Positions 18,670 to 31,450 of a DNA stretch of 64,000 nucleotides are shown one piece after another. Each line of letters starts with the position of its first letter. The first letter of the stretch is position 1. Both the position numbers and the translations under genes were made by a program. The notes beneath the pieces are model-generated. The model saw only the letters and a program-made list of their open reading frames with translations. It searched no databases and was not told the DNA's origin. Origin of the DNA: Aedes albopictus. Its lineage: Eukaryota; Arthropoda; Insecta; Diptera; Culicidae. The stretch covers positions 362,703,238 to 362,767,237 of the forward strand of contig NC_085138.1 of assembly GCF_035046485.1 (NCBI RefSeq), read 5' to 3'.

Positions 18670-20285
18670 ATTCTTATTTATGATTTTCATTGAAGGAATT
18701 TATAAAGGAATTCCTGGAGAAATTACCAAAGATTTTTCAACGAATTCCAAAATATTTCACAAGTAAACATTTCCGGAATTTTAGAAGGAGCCCATGTATT
18801 CTTAAAGAAAATTCTTGAAGCAATATTTGAAAAGAGTAGTGGGAAAATTTCCTTAAAAATCACTGAATCACTGAAAAAATCTTCTAAAAAAAATCCTTGG
18901 AGATTTTTAGATCAAATTCCTGAAGTAATTGCTGAAGCAACCCATGGAGCAATTTTGGAAGAAAAAAATCATAAAAGAGGTACTTAAGGAGTCCATAGAT
19001 AAATTTATTTAGAGATCTCATAAAGAATTTCCGAAGGAATCCCATGGGAAATTTCCATAAGAATCGCAGAAGGATTTTCCTAAGGACACTTTGGAAGAAT
19101 TTCTGTAGACGTCTGTGGAATATTTTCTTTAAAAAAATCCTTGATTCCCCTTAAAGGAATTTATGAAGAAATTTCGGAAGATTTTTTAATCGATTCCCTA
19201 GAAGAATCCCTGGCGGAATTTTAAAAGGAACCAGTGAAGAAATTTTTTCAAGCGATAATTCTAAAGAGCGCTGAGAAAATTTTCTCAAAAAAAAACTAGA
19301 AACCACTGAAAAAATTTTCTATAAAAATCTTGGAGATTTTAAGACCGAATTTCTGAAGGAACCCATGGAGCAATTTTGGGAAAAAAAAACATATAAGAGG
19401 TTCTTGAGGAGTCCTCCTAACTCATGGAAATTCTGAAAGAACTTTCAAAAGGTATCCGTGGAAGACTTTGTGGAAAAAAATTATGGAGGATTATCTAAAA
19501 TAATTCTTGGAGCAATTTTGCAGGAATCCAAGGAAGGATCTTAACTTGTTTCAGGAATAATCTCTAAAGCATCTAAGAGAAAATTCTTAAGAAAACTATG
19601 AATTCTCATTAAAAATCCCTGGAACAGTTCCCGAAGCTATTCTAGTAACTAATTCTTGGAAAAAAAATCCGATAGAATTCCTAGCAGAATCAAAAAAGGG
19701 TTTTTGTAACTGAAATCCATGAAAAAAATCTAAAGATGTTCTTGGATGTTTTTCTAAATAAATCTCTCGATAAATTCCTGGAGGAATCCCTCGAAAAAAA
19801 AATCCCAAAATAATCCACAAGCAATTCCAAAGAAATTTATGGAAGATTTTTTGGAGAATTCCATTTCAGAGGAATAGCTAATAAAATATCTTATTTAATT
19901 CCTGAAACTTTAAAAATTCCGCTAGAAAATTTCCGAATAAATTTTAGAGCCATATTTTTTCAATAGCCGGTAGAGGTATTTCTAATTAAATATGACGGTA
20001 ATCATGGAATGAAATTTCCTAGAAATCCCGGGTTGAGTTTCTGAAAAAAAAACCTGAAATATAGGTATATATTTTAATAGAATGTTTTTTAAAATGACAC
20101 AGGTCATTTCTCTTATAATCATGCAAACGCAAATAATTTATTATTTCATTGGAGAAAAATCTGAATTTTCTATAAGAATGCCTGAAAGAGTTCCTGAAGC
20201 ATTTCTCAGAAAAATCTCGGAAAAAACTCCTGGCAGAATCAAGAAGGATTTTTTACTGAAATCTATGAAAAAAAAATCGGAACTG
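18670..20285. repeat. GGAATTCC-type repeat tract, purine-rich on +
   Basis: Degenerate GGAATTCCTGGAGAAAT, CCATGGAGCAATTTTG and AAGGAACCCATGG words. Some longer phrases recur internally (ACCCATGGAGCAATTTTGG at ~18938 and ~19359), showing ~420-bp local duplication. No gene. Confidence 0.65.
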
Positions 20286-20299
20286 ATTTTCAGATAGGG

Positions 20300-21190
20300 T
20301 GGTTCTAAAAATCGCATTTAAAAACTAAAATTTAAAAAAATATCATAACATTTGAACAAATTAACCGATTTTAGGGATACTCAGGATTACTCAAGATTCC
20401 TGAGTAATGATCATTTTTGCGCAAATTAATAATCAATACGGTCGAAAATCAACCATCCCCTGGACATTTTCCACAAAATTGGTCATAACTCTGGAACGAG
20501 AAAACTACATCTTGAAAATTTCAAAATAGCTTCTGTAATTACTATCAAAACAATTTTTTTGAGAACTTTTCCGTACTTCCCAAATCTTTTTTGCGATTTT
20601 TCCAGTGTGGAATTTTATTTGGAAAACTATTTTTATTGTGTAGTATTTTTGCATTGCTGAGAAAATTTGCTTACGATTTCACAAAATACCTTGTGTCTAC
20701 GATGCTTCATTCTTAAGTAATGTTTTTTTTTTTCAACAAACGGCTCATATTGCACATCTGGACATTTTCCTCAAAATTAGTTATAACTCAGGAACGGAGA
20801 AAACTATATCTTGAAAATTTCACAGAATATGGCTTATGTAATTTCCTTTTTTTTACTTCTTTTCCGAAGGATGAACTCACATTTTGTGAGTTTGTCGGGA
20901 GTGGGATTCGATCCCAGGTCCTCGGCGTGATAGTCAAGTGTTCTAACCATCACACCAGGTCCGCTCCTCAAATGTAATTTCCTTCCAAAAATATTTGTTT
21001 GAGAATTTTTCCGGACTTTCTGAATAATTTTTCCGACTTTTTCAACCGATTTGTGGAAAATTTTGTGGAAAACAATTTTCATTTTTTTATTTTCATTTGC
21101 GGATAAAATTTTCTTATGATTTCACAAAAAATGTATCTACGATGCTTCGTTCTTGAGTTATGTTTTTTAAAAGTAGATGGTGTCTATGGA
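20300..21190. repeat. CTCAAGAACGAAG-family repeat, third copy, with a tRNA-like insert
   Basis: CTACGATGCTTCATTCTTAAG and CTACGATGCTTCGTTCTTGAG (reverse complement of the 4010 core) and two ATAACTC(T/A)GGAACGAG-AAAACTA blocks occur here. The repeat spans inverted halves, interrupted by the tRNA-like segment. Confidence 0.55.
20895..20975 (-). repeat. tRNA-derived SINE fragment
   Basis: The minus strand has TGTGATGGTTAGA (A-box-like) and GGGATCGAATCCCA (B-box) with a strong T arm. It lies inside the repeat copy, which resumes on the far side, so it inserted there. Confidence 0.5.
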
Positions 21191-21359
21191 AAATGTTTGT
21201 TTTCTACTGGAGTTTTCCTCAAACCCTACCCGATAAAAAAAAATCTTTAAATTCTAGGAACCTTCTTACCAATTTGTACGATAATAAAAAAAAATCCCCA
21301 TATCACTATTTTCGATTCAAATTATTTCTGCTTTTCTACCATTAAACCACAGTTTCAAA

Positions 21360-21988
21360 CACCCTTCCCAGCAGCACATTTCACGCTGACTCAAAAACAA
21401 ATTTTCGAATCAGATCACGTTTGCAGCAGTACCTAGCAGCGGCAGCAGCGCCGTCACTGTTGCTTATCACCACGACCCCATGAATGACGTGTTCTCGCTT
21501 CCGTGGGCTTGCTGAAAATTTTCATAGATAAACATCCTGTGTTCCTCCAACAGCACAACAACAATTTCAGACCAGGAACAACCTGCTGTCACAGGCGGAA
21601 ACTCGGCCTGAGCCAGAAAGGTGCGACTAAGTGCAAGTTCTACCCAGTGGTGTGCGAAACAAGGTCACCAGTGTGACTCTGTCCCACACTCACAGACCAC
21701 CCCCACCCCGAAAAAGAACGTTAATTTATTCAAAAGCTTTTCTTTCATTAGTGCAAGAAGCGTTTCCCGCCGGCAGGCACGGGCAGTTGAATCAGCAGCA
21801 CGACTATCCCAACACATCTGTTCGTGTCGCTTCGGGGTCGCTGTCGTCGTCGTCGTCGTAGTCCGTAGTCGTTCCGGGAACTCTGGCTGCTGTTAAGAGC
21901 CATTTTAGGCGAGCCACGTTTTTCCCAGTGAATTTCCCACCCAACATCCAAAAGGAAAAGCTCACACAAATGAAATTGTCCCTTATCT
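21360..21988. other. Low-repeat island, GC-richer, with GCAGCAG and GTCGTC runs
   Basis: Sequence with few repeats, (GCAGCA)n and (GTC)n runs, and short overlapping frames without domains. It could be an untranslated exon or regulatory DNA. It appears to continue at 31219 if the intervening 9.2 kb is an insertion. Confidence 0.4.
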
Positions 21989-22089
21989 TTAACCCTTTCG
22001 GGACGACTTTTTTCTACACATATTTCGGGAACGAATTTGTGTTTTTCCAATGGTATACATTATAATACTTAGGGAAACACTGATATATT

Positions 22090-22570
22090 ATGTTAAACAT
22101 TTTTTTCGGGATGTTCTAGGTCATCCAAACTGTCCTGGAGTTGTAATACTGGGAGATTCGAATAAATACATGAATTTACAACGTTTCTCCCAGCAGAACA
22201 TGTTTGATTAGACTCATTGAGTCAAAGAAACTATTTTTTTACCGAGTCAAAAGTATTTCAGATATCGACGATCCTCCAAATTGTCCCGAAATAAGATCAA
22301 CAAACGTTTCAAAGATGTTATATCGTATCGAAACATATCCAAGTAGACCCTTTCAGTCAAAATATCAACTTTTGCAACTGCGTCAACGAATTACAGGTAT
22401 TCTAGATCCTCCAATAAGTACGTTAATTTTGATCATTCATTTTACCAAATCAACCAAGACTTTAATTGTGTCTTTTTGTTATGAAATATATCCAAGTAGA
22501 TCCTCTAAACCAAAATGCATTAGAAATATACCAGGTCATCTAAAATGTACGTGAATTTTTATTCATTCAA
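22090..22570. repeat. Diverged units with TTCTAGGTCATCC words
   Basis: GATGTTCTAGGTCATCCAAA, GGTATTCTAGATCCTCCAA and ACCAGGTCATCTAAAATGTA mark loose ~200-bp units. They resemble the reverse complement of the AACCTAGAACATCTA units at 28000-31160. Confidence 0.4.
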
Positions 22571-23090
22571 CCAAGGCTGCTCCTTGACAAGATCTCAAGC
22601 ATATTCCTAAAGCATAATATTTATTTTTTATTCTATTCTATTCACACTGAATAGTTTTCCCAGTAAACATAAAGCAATTACATTTATGGACTTCTGCCCG
22701 AATTTATGCTGAACTGTTTACTCTCACAGACAAATTGGCGTTTCAGCGGCATGTCGTGGTTACCATGAGAAAATTTTCAAAGTCCTTGAAAATCGTCGTG
22801 GTCTTGGAACTTCTAGATGGCTTTCATGGATAGCGTGATTGAATTCGAAATGTGTGATTCACTCGCGTGTAAGTGTGCGCTAATTTATGACTTGCTAGTG
22901 GGATTCGAGAGAAAATGAGAATTATGAGATTCCAATGAAACTCTGGAGCGTTCCGAGGGGAAAGCTGATTTACATTTTGAAAGGCATTTCGCTGGGGTTT
23001 CGGAGTGCGGACTTCAAGAGAGTTTCAGTTTGATCTACGATAAGATCCAAGCCTTATACGATTGCGGATCAGTCTACAATAGGACGAATT
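22570..23090. other. Spacer, no gene seen
   Basis: Ordinary AT-rich sequence with no terminal repeats, domains or RNA motifs that I recognise. Confidence 0.4.
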
Positions 23091-25175
23091 CAGCTTGAAT
23101 TCCCATGCAAATCCTTTTGAAAATCTTGTGGAACTCCAAAAGACATACTGGAGGCGAACTTTGATATGTCATTGAGGAAAATTCGGTGGGATTTCTAATA
23201 GCAAATGATGGGAAATTATAGTGGAGAAATCTGATAAGAACCAGATCAATATTGGTCGAGATTTTTTGTGGGTTCCGGTGTGTTTTTGACAAGGCTAATG
23301 ATTAAAGATACTTGTGATGAAATTGATTTGAGAATCTTCTGTGATTTCTCCAGGTGTTCATGCGGGATTGCTTCAGAGATTCTTTCCAGGATTTGTTTAG
23401 GAATTCCTTACGAGATTCCTCTAAGAGTTCCGAAAAACTTCAAGGAATTTTCTCTGAGATTCCTCCAGGAGTTCCTTCTGAGATTCCTCAAGAAGTTCCT
23501 TAATTCATTCCTTTGAACATTTTTTCTATAATTCCACTTTTTGGAACATTTTCAGATTTTTTTCTTTTGAGGTTCCCAGAAACAATTCACAGATAGAACT
23601 GTTGGCAAGATATTTGTAGGGAAATCAAAAAGAACCCCTAGAGGAGCTCCTACTTAGTAGTGCTAAAAAAACTCTTGAATTATGTAATAAATCCCACAAG
23701 GATTACGAACATCTAGGAAAATTCCAGAATGATCTTCTGGACGAATTCCATAAGAATCTGCAGGAGTAATTTCTGAAATGAGTTAATGTAAGAATCCTGA
23801 AAGGAGTTCCTGGAGGAGCGGTTGCAGAAGTTCTTGAAGAAATCCCGCAAGATTTTTTTTTTTTTGGTTGAATTCCAGAAAGATTACCCGGATGAATCGC
23901 TGAATAAATTCCTTGAGAAATTTCAGATGGACCTCCCGGAGGAATCTCTTATAGAGTTTTTGGAGGAATCCAGATGGAACTCCGGGAGAAGTTGAAATGA
24001 AAATAATTGGATGAAATTTCAACTGGAAATCCTTGGCATATTGATTATTTTTGCTCTACAGTCTTATACAAACATTTAATAATTGTCCCGCTCCAAACTA
24101 GGACCAAAACGTCGATGCGAAAATAAAATTAGTTTTCCTAATGCTTGTAGAGGACTGACTGCCGAGCCAATACAATCAATGTTCTTGGAATCTGTGAATA
24201 AATTCTCGAAGGTATATCGGAAAGACGTTATGAATTAATTCCGGAAGAAATCCCGGTTGAAATTCCTGTAGGAATTCCAGAAAGACCACTTGGTGTAATC
24301 TCAGATCAAAATCCCCGAGGTCTCCCGAAAGGTTTTGCGAGAAGAACCGATTTAGGCTCTCCTAGAGGAATGCTATTAAGACGTTCCTGGAGGCATCCCG
24401 GAAGATGTTTCCGGAGTAATCAAGAATTCCTTCAGATAGGAACTTCTAGAGGAATTCCAGAAGGTATGCCTGAGAGGAGTTTCTCCTGCAAAAACCCATA
24501 AAAATCTCCAGGAGGAATCCCAGAAGGAACTCCTAGAATAACCACAGAAGAAACACCTAGAGGAATTCAGGAAGGATTTTCAGGATGAATCTCACAAAGA
24601 ATTCTTGGAGCATTCCCAGAAGCAACTTCTGGAAGGAATTTTTCATGAATTCTGGGAGGGATTGGATTTACAGAAGAAAATCCTGGAGAAACTCTCAGAT
24701 GTTCGTAATGTAATATTACAGAATTCCTTTAGGTGTTTTTCTCCAGATGATCCGTAAATAAATCTTCTATGAGTTTTTGTTTTATTAAGTTCTAACATTT
24801 TTTGTAAATTCTTACAGAACAACCTGAGAGTAATCCCTCTTAACTTTTAGGGAAGAACTTATGGAATAATCTTGGAAAAACTATCTGGAGGATTCGAGGA
24901 ACACTGTAAGAATCTCGGAGGTATAAAAAAATCCGGGAAGGAATCTATGAAAGAATCCCGTAAGGAGATTCAGGAGGAATTTTGGAAAGAACTCCTGGAA
25001 GAATCCCAGAGGAACTACAGAAGTAATCCTGAATAAATCCCATAAATATCTCGAGTTATTCCGTAATCACAATCTAAATTCCTATGAGGTTCTGTAACAT
25101 TTTCCGAAACAATTTTAAAAAGGTTTCCGGAATTATTTGGAAAAAAATCCTTCAGGGGTTACTCCAAGAATCCCT
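23090..25175. repeat. GGAATTCC-type repeat tract with a polarity switch
   Basis: Pyrimidine-rich TTCCTCCAGGAG words at 23330-23530 give way to purine-rich GGAATCCCAGAAGGAAC words at 23690-25030. A CCAAAACGTCGATGCGAAA motif at ~24107 interrupts it. Open frames here are artefacts. Confidence 0.65.
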
Positions 25176-26815
25176 TTCAGAATATCTCAATTTTTTTATT
25201 AAATCTAACCAGCACTTTCTTATGAGCCCCACCGGAATGCCTCTTACTATAATAACCGAATTTTCAATATAACTTCCCTCTATAATCAATCTCAATTCCA
25301 TCAAATCATATCCGAATCCACATAAGAATTCCACCATAAACACTTTTAGCGTCTTCCAATTCCTCCTACCATAGACTGAGCCGCAATCGTATCAGGCTTT
25401 GATCCTACGATTCCAAAGGGATTGATAATTGCAATTCCTTTGGAAGTCCTCCTAAAAATCCTAGTGAATCTCATAATTCACGTTTTCCCCAGAATCTCAC
25501 CAGCAAGTTATAAATTAGCAATTATTTCACACGGATGAACCACACATTTCAAAATCAATCACGCTTTCCTTGAAAGCCTAAGTATGTGTCATGCTACAGC
25601 AGTATAAGTAACAAACATTGTGGCAAAATTTAAACTCAATTGACATAAGTTGTTTAGATATTAAAGTCTCAAGTGAGACTCGATTTCTTGAATTATATTC
25701 AATTGTAAAGCGAAAAGGCATGAAAATATTAAATAAGCATTTTTATGCATCCAGTCAAAAGTATAAACGATGCAGTTTTAAATGCAGAAAACCGCTTCTA
25801 GGTATTATTACTGGATTGATTACTGTGCTCCATAACAGGCCCAGGAAGCAAAACAGTTCGTTCTTGGTAGGTTCTTCTGAAAAACAATGCAACCTTTTGC
25901 AAATTTTACATAACAATGGTGTCGGAAATAAAAACTTTACATCCAGTTATTTTCAAATAAGGTGTACAATAACATAGGATCAACTTTGTTGAAAATAAAT
26001 AATAACAATATTCTCTAGAATCGAAAACTTGCATCAATGGAGCAAAAAGCATGCATTTTTTTACTATGACCATCCTAATGGATTATTTGTTTGATTAAAA
26101 AGCAATTAAAAGTACATGTTTCTTCTGTATCACTCTGAAAGCAATATACTTCTACGCTGGACAAATTTGAGCTGAATCCGTAGTGCAACGACAATAGTGG
26201 AATCAAATAACTATATTTTCTCAATTATTATGAAAATAAGTCAACTCACTAAATCAAGCTGGATGCTGCTTGGTGCATTATTACTGACTAATAATTGAGC
26301 TCTATCTTCAGTAGAGTAGTATTAATTTCCAATACATTAAAACATTCATGAAAATGTGCGTGCAAAGTATGTGGAAAATTGTGTAGAATTTTGAGAAATA
26401 GGTTTTTATTGATGTTTAACTATAACCACTTCATTCACATAATAAAGAACATGTTGTATAATGTTATATTTTTCCTGGGATGTACAATGATTATTGTAAA
26501 ATAAAAAAAAAAAAAAGATATCGTACAAGCAAAATGTCCGTTTTATAAATTGAACAGTCCTTAGGTGGTAAACTTTTGGTTTGTCCAGTAGGATATTTTT
26601 CATGAACTCTAGAATGATCTGAAGAACCAAGAACATTCAAAATATCAGAAAGCTTGGTGGAAGCTCTTTATGCAGGCTCACAAAATCTGATTGGGCAAAT
26701 TTTATTGTTAAAATAAAACTGTGAATACTTCAGCTGATCTAATAGATCATTGGGCCATTCAGCAATAGCTGAAATAATATTGGTGGGCCCAGAAAATCAC
26801 GCAAATTTCAAATAA
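25175..26815. other. AT-rich spacer without recognised gene
   Basis: Mostly single-copy-looking AT-rich DNA. The longest frame (25618-25977, 119 codons) shows no recognisable domain and has AT-driven composition, so I do not call it a gene. Confidence 0.4.
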
Positions 26816-26817
26816 TA

Positions 26818-27258
26818 GATAATAATCCGGGACGGGACCCGTCAGGTGCTAGTGAAAGTACAAAACCATTTGTCTGTCAGAAAAGACCACTTCTGATTGA
26901 TCGATTTGACAAAAGCAGCGTTGCGTCCCGTTACGTTTGTTTGCAATAGGGCTCTTTGTTGCTAAGTTTGCAGTGTTGTTAGTAGCTACTGGTTTTTTAA
27001 TTCTTGTTTTGTTGAAAGTTGATAACCATCAACATTTAGCATATGTTTCACTTTCTGTTCTGTTTTTATTCCGAGCTTGACATGGAGAAATTTACTCATC
27101 GAAGCAGAATAGGTAGCTAAAAAAAATAGTCAACAAGTTTGATGGATTTGCGTATGAATATTATTGGCAACACTGAAGCAACACCCGTATGAACTCTATT
27201 GAAAATAATAGGAGGGTGTGTACCAGCCAGCTGCCATGTCCCGTCCGAGATAATTATC
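26818..27258. mobile_element. Possible 440-bp element, GATAATAATC-CGGGACGGGAC ends
   Basis: GATAATAATCCGGGACGGGA and the complement of GTCCCGTCCGAGATAATTATC pair at about 24 of 30 positions. No clear target duplication is visible. Confidence 0.4.
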
Positions 27259-27310
27259 AACACTGATTTATAGATGCTCAATGGGTATCTATTGGGACAC
27301 AAAAAGACAT

Positions 27311-27943
27311 TTACTCCTGTACACTTTTTGAGTTCCATTCTGGTCCCATATTAACTGTGCAAAATTTCAGATCGATCGGAGAAACTATATTTTAGCGCCA
27401 GCCATTTTAAGTTTTCATACGGTTCAGTATGGGGAAAATCACTTTTTCAAAGAAAAATCGCCACAGGTTCCCCTTAACCCCTAAAAATAAATCGATGAAT
27501 GATTTCTGTTGGAAATTTTACGAGGAATCAACCCTCCGAAGACCGCAAAGTGATCTGAGGTATGTGGAAAAAGTTATTGACTGAAAACCGAATGGCATGC
27601 AAACGCTGTTTAACATGTAAGGAATAACAATAAATAATAAAATCCCGTTATTTTATCGATCTGGTGAGGCCTAAAAACTTTTTCCACGAACGTCGCATCG
27701 ATTTGCGGTCTTGGGAGGTCTGATTCCTAGTAAAGTATTCTACAGAAATCATTCATCGACTCATTTTTAGGGATCTAGGGGTGACTCCTAGCGATGTTTC
27801 TTTGCAGGAGTAAAATTTTCTTATAGTAAATCGTATGAAAAACTAAGAATGGCGGGCGCAAAAATATAGTTTTTCCGATCGATCTGAAATTTTACACAGT
27901 TGATATGGGACCAAAGTGGATCTCAAAAAGAATACAGGAACTT
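27311..27943. mobile_element. Fold-back element, ~630 bp
   Basis: The left arm (27311 to ~27600) and right arm (~27680-27943) are imperfect inverted repeats. They include CAGATCGATCGGAGAAACTA and CCGATCGATCTGAAATTTTA, TGGTCCCATAT and CGCAAAGTGATC. Related AAAGT(G)ATC/GCGGTCTT words occur in the 6235-7151 element. Confidence 0.7.
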
Positions 27944-28126
27944 GAGTTTTTTTTTTCAATTTTTGTGTATTTTCCCATATAAACCGTGTACCAGGCTAGT
28001 ATCTATCGCTGTTAAGAGCATCTCCAAAGTTGGTCTCATAGATCATATGACCTGATCCTTTGGATCTTTCTTTTGGGTCTAGAACTTCTATATTAGAAAA
28101 AAAAACATTTATAGTGCTGCGTTTAA

Positions 28127-28220
28127 CCTTATTGGTGCATTGAGATCATTTTAGTCCAGTCATTCACGCTGTCCGTACACTACGCTAGCGAGGTGTGCAT
28201 TACCTAATGCATAAATAGGG
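28127..28220. mobile_element. 94-bp TTAA-flanked MITE
   Basis: TTAA lies at 28123-28126 and 28221-28224, with ends CCTTATTGGTGCATT and the complement of AATGCATAAATAGGG. Diverged relatives lie at 40717-40800 and 53487-53570 with the shared words GGGTCATTTTCGA, CCGT(A/G)C and AC(G/T)T(C/A)(A/G)(G/C)CGAG. The TTAA duplication suggests piggyBac-type mobilisation. Confidence 0.6.
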
Positions 28221-28580
28221 TTAAACTCACTAAATGATTGTACATATCTGTGATGCAAAATAAAGCAACTATCCCAGACTTGGTTGACCTGAAGATGATA
28301 TTGAATGACTTGGAATATCTATGAACTTGCCGAGGAAATCTATGAACTTGTAAAATAAACTAGCTGTTGCGGTAGATCGTATGACCTGATTTCTAGGGTG
28401 ATTCGTAGAACACATAACATCTAAATTTAAAAAAAAATACATAAGTTCCTGCGTATATATTCACTGAACAAGAGTGGATAAATAATATAGTAAAAAGAAA
28501 TATGAGTGCTTTGATGCTTTGGTCTTAAAGATCATTAGAATTCAAATTTCGGATAAGACTAATAGACCTAGAATGTCTTA

Positions 28581-29876
28581 TGTCGAATTCGTTTATTCCC
28601 GACGGTGCACTGCACCGGTGTAGCAATTGACACCGGAAAAACGAACGGTTTCGGTGCAATTTGTTGACAGCTTATGATGGTATTAGTAAGAGCGCGTGAG
28701 AGCGTCAATGAAAACAATAAAGATATCAAAAATAAACATAATCAATGTTTTCATGATTTCCTTGATGAACAAAATTATTTTTATTTATTTTTATTTTTTA
28801 CTTTCTATATCCAATTTAACAATTTTAAAAGTTTTCAGTAATCCACTTGTACATGATAAACTTGTAATAATAAATGATACTTAAAAATTGTTATCCAATG
28901 CTTTAACACTCCTACATTATTTATCTTCTTCAAATTCTCGTAATATCAAAATTTTTCAATTAAAAGCAACTTTTTAGGATTAAAACAATTTCCGTTGCCT
29001 AATAAAAAAGGATGCTAACATACAATTGTAAATGATCTACGTGCACAAATTTAACAAAAAAAAATGTTAAAGGCAGTTCAATAGAAAACGTTTAGCTACA
29101 ACGTGAGAAGAAAAATAAATAAATGCTTGTTAGATCATAACGTTATTGAAACGCAACTCCTATTAAAAACGCTTTAACCATCCTCTAGTGACATTTGTTT
29201 GACTTTCAATGCAATTCAAAAATTCATTATTTGTTGAAAAAAAAAAGAATTTTCGGTTTTTGAAACTGTTTGTACCAACAAAATGTTACTTCAGTAATAT
29301 TTCAGTCCAATTTGAATGAATATATTTTTATTCTATTCTGGGCTTATCAAAACTTGATTACGTCAATTTATTTCCATAATTTATAGATCACCATGCGACA
29401 AAAAATTCCAATGATTGAAATCATTAAAAGTAATCCACATATTTGCGATAATTAAAAAAAAAATAGTAATGAGAAAAATATACGTTGAATCAAATCTTTG
29501 AAATTTCATGTTACCGATAAATTTTGAAGATTCCTCAGAAGTTGATTGAAATACGTGATCAAGTTTAAATAATTTTTAAACGCACAGATTTGCTGTTAAA
29601 TGAATATCCAAGAAAACTGTTTACCTAATGCCGAAGAGAAAATCATCATTCCTACCAAAACAAAACCACGATACAAGTTCAGTGATATGCATGTATTGGT
29701 AAAACTAGCTTTGTACCTGCTACACCGTGCTCAAACTGGGTGTAGCATTTTCTTGCACCGGTGCCAATCGGGTGTCAAAACAGAACAGTACCTGCGAATA
29801 AACGAACGGTTTCGGTGCAAGTTTGCTACACCCGGTGGCAAAGCGGTGCAGGCGGTGCAAATAAACGAATTCGACA
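28581..29876. mobile_element. 1.3 kb non-autonomous element, TGTCGAATTCGTTTATT ends, TTA target duplication
   Basis: Perfect inverted ends TGTCGAATTCGTTTATT / AATAAACGAATTCGACA are flanked by TTA at 28578-28580 and 29877-29879. The neighbouring 300-bp unit shows the uninterrupted target. Subterminal CACCGG, GGTGCA and GTGTAGCA words repeat inside both ends. The interior is AT-rich with no transposase. A 3-bp TTA duplication is typical of PIF/Harbinger-type insertion. Confidence 0.8.
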
Positions 29877-31221
29877 TTAAACACATCAACATTAATTAAA
29901 AATGATTCATCTTTGTAGAATCAGTTAGTATTGCCTCACTGGTCATGGACATATATGTACATAAGTATATAGAACCTAGAACATCTAAATTGCTAAAAAA
30001 TATTTCCAATGCAATCTGGACTTTAGAAACATGATTCGATACACTGTATTGCTGAAGGAAATGTGAGTTTTTTTTTTTTTGTTTTTATTAATGTGTATTT
30101 TAACATCAAGCTAATTCTACACTTAGGAAATGTGAGTGCCTTTTCTGACTTATTTAGATGACCTGAAGTTTCAGAGGAGATGGAATACAAATATCAAAGC
30201 CGCAAACGGTCCAGCTTTCTTTTTTAGAAGAAGTTTGGACATGTCTTGTTAACGTAGGACATACGTTGAATAATAGTAAGGTCTCAATATCTTTTACACA
30301 TCAAAATTAATCATAAATCATTCATCTTGTTCTGCAGAAGCTGCATTGGTATATTTCGTTAGCTGGAATCACGTACAGAGCTCTGGTTGTTGTGGTAGAT
30401 CATATGGCCCTATCTCCAAGATGATTTGGAGAACCTAGAACATCTAGATTACAAAAAAATACCTGTAATGCTGCGCATGGGCTCATTGAGCATAAATGGA
30501 TACGTGGTACTGTTGAAGTAAATGTGAATGCTTTGGTTGATCTTATAGATCACTTGGCCTGAAGTTTCGGATGCAGTAAATGTACCTTGTATGTCTTACA
30601 CGTATCAACATTAATCATGAATGTTTCATCTTGATTTGTAGAACCTGATTGGGTATATCTCGTTAGCCGGAGACAAATACAATGTTCTGGTTGTTGAGGT
30701 AGATCATGCGACCTGATCTCCAGGATGATTTGGAGAACTTTAAATATTTAATTTGTTGAAAATTAAATTGGTTGTACTGCGTATAGCTTCGCAGAACCTA
30801 ACTTGTTAAATAGAATCTACAAATATACAACCCATACCTTGGTTGATCTGATAGACCATTTTAGCTGAAGTTTCGGATGATTTGGAGAGCATAGAACATC
30901 TCATATCCACGTGAGTACAATATTCATGATGGACGCAGGCTTATAGAACACGGTTGGATATATGTAGGTGTAAACAATGGTTGAAATACTCGGTGCTCAT
31001 TAGATTCGAGAGCATTCTCTTAGAACTGAAAATCACCAGATGTTCTGGATCCCTGGGATGTCTTGGTGTAACTAAATATCATCTATAACATTTTTCCCTA
31101 ATTGTTATCATCTGGCGGTACAACTTTGCCAAAGAAACCATACAGCTATCTAATGTCATTGATTTTATACAGCTCATCATATAAGGTGGGCTAATATGAC
31201 CCATCCGTCCCGAAAGGGTTA

Positions 31222-31450
31222 AATTACCCCACTTTTAAAGACGACGACGACGACAACTGGAGAAAGCATTGCATCACAATTTGACCATTCCGTTTGGCTT
31301 TTATTTCCTCGGCAGCAGTTTCGCCTTTCAACTTCTTTGAGCTGCTACCGGTTGGTTGGTGAGATCCAGATGGGACTTATGCTAGCATTTGAAATGGTGT
31401 GGACGCTGAATACTTTCAATGTCTACGTAATTTTACGAATTTCGATAATC
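31222..31450. other. Low-repeat island (right of the 9.2 kb element)
   Basis: Ordinary-composition DNA with a (GAC)n run. It may be the continuation of 21360-21988. Confidence 0.35.

Larger units (their letters stand above)
28000..31160. repeat. Diverged ~300-bp tandem units with AACCTAGAACATCTA words
   Basis: The phrase order TTGGTTGATCTTATAGATCA / CCTGAAGTTTCGGATG / CACATCAACATTAATCAT / TTCATCTTG / TTAGCTGGA / GTAGATCATATGACCTGAT / GATTTGGAGAACCTAGAACA recurs with ~300-bp spacing (clearest 30295 to 30600). The array is split by the TTA-flanked element at 28581-29876 and a short TTAA element at 28127-28220. Confidence 0.6.
21993..31218. mobile_element. Possible 9.2 kb TTAA-flanked composite element
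   Basis: CCCTTTCGGGACG at 21993 and its exact reverse complement ending at 31218 are both flanked outside by TTAA (21989-21992, 31219-31222). TTAA with CCC-starting ends is the piggyBac-type signature. Both outer flanks are low-repeat islands. The interior holds GTTCTAGGTCATC-type units near both ends, a GGAATTCC tract and several nested elements, but no transposase. The inverted ends are only 13 bp plus TTAA, so two independent insertions facing each other remain possible. Confidence 0.4.

Noticed and set aside
25618..25977. 119-codon frame in AT-rich DNA
   Set aside because: No domain, AT-driven residue composition, no promoter or splice evidence.
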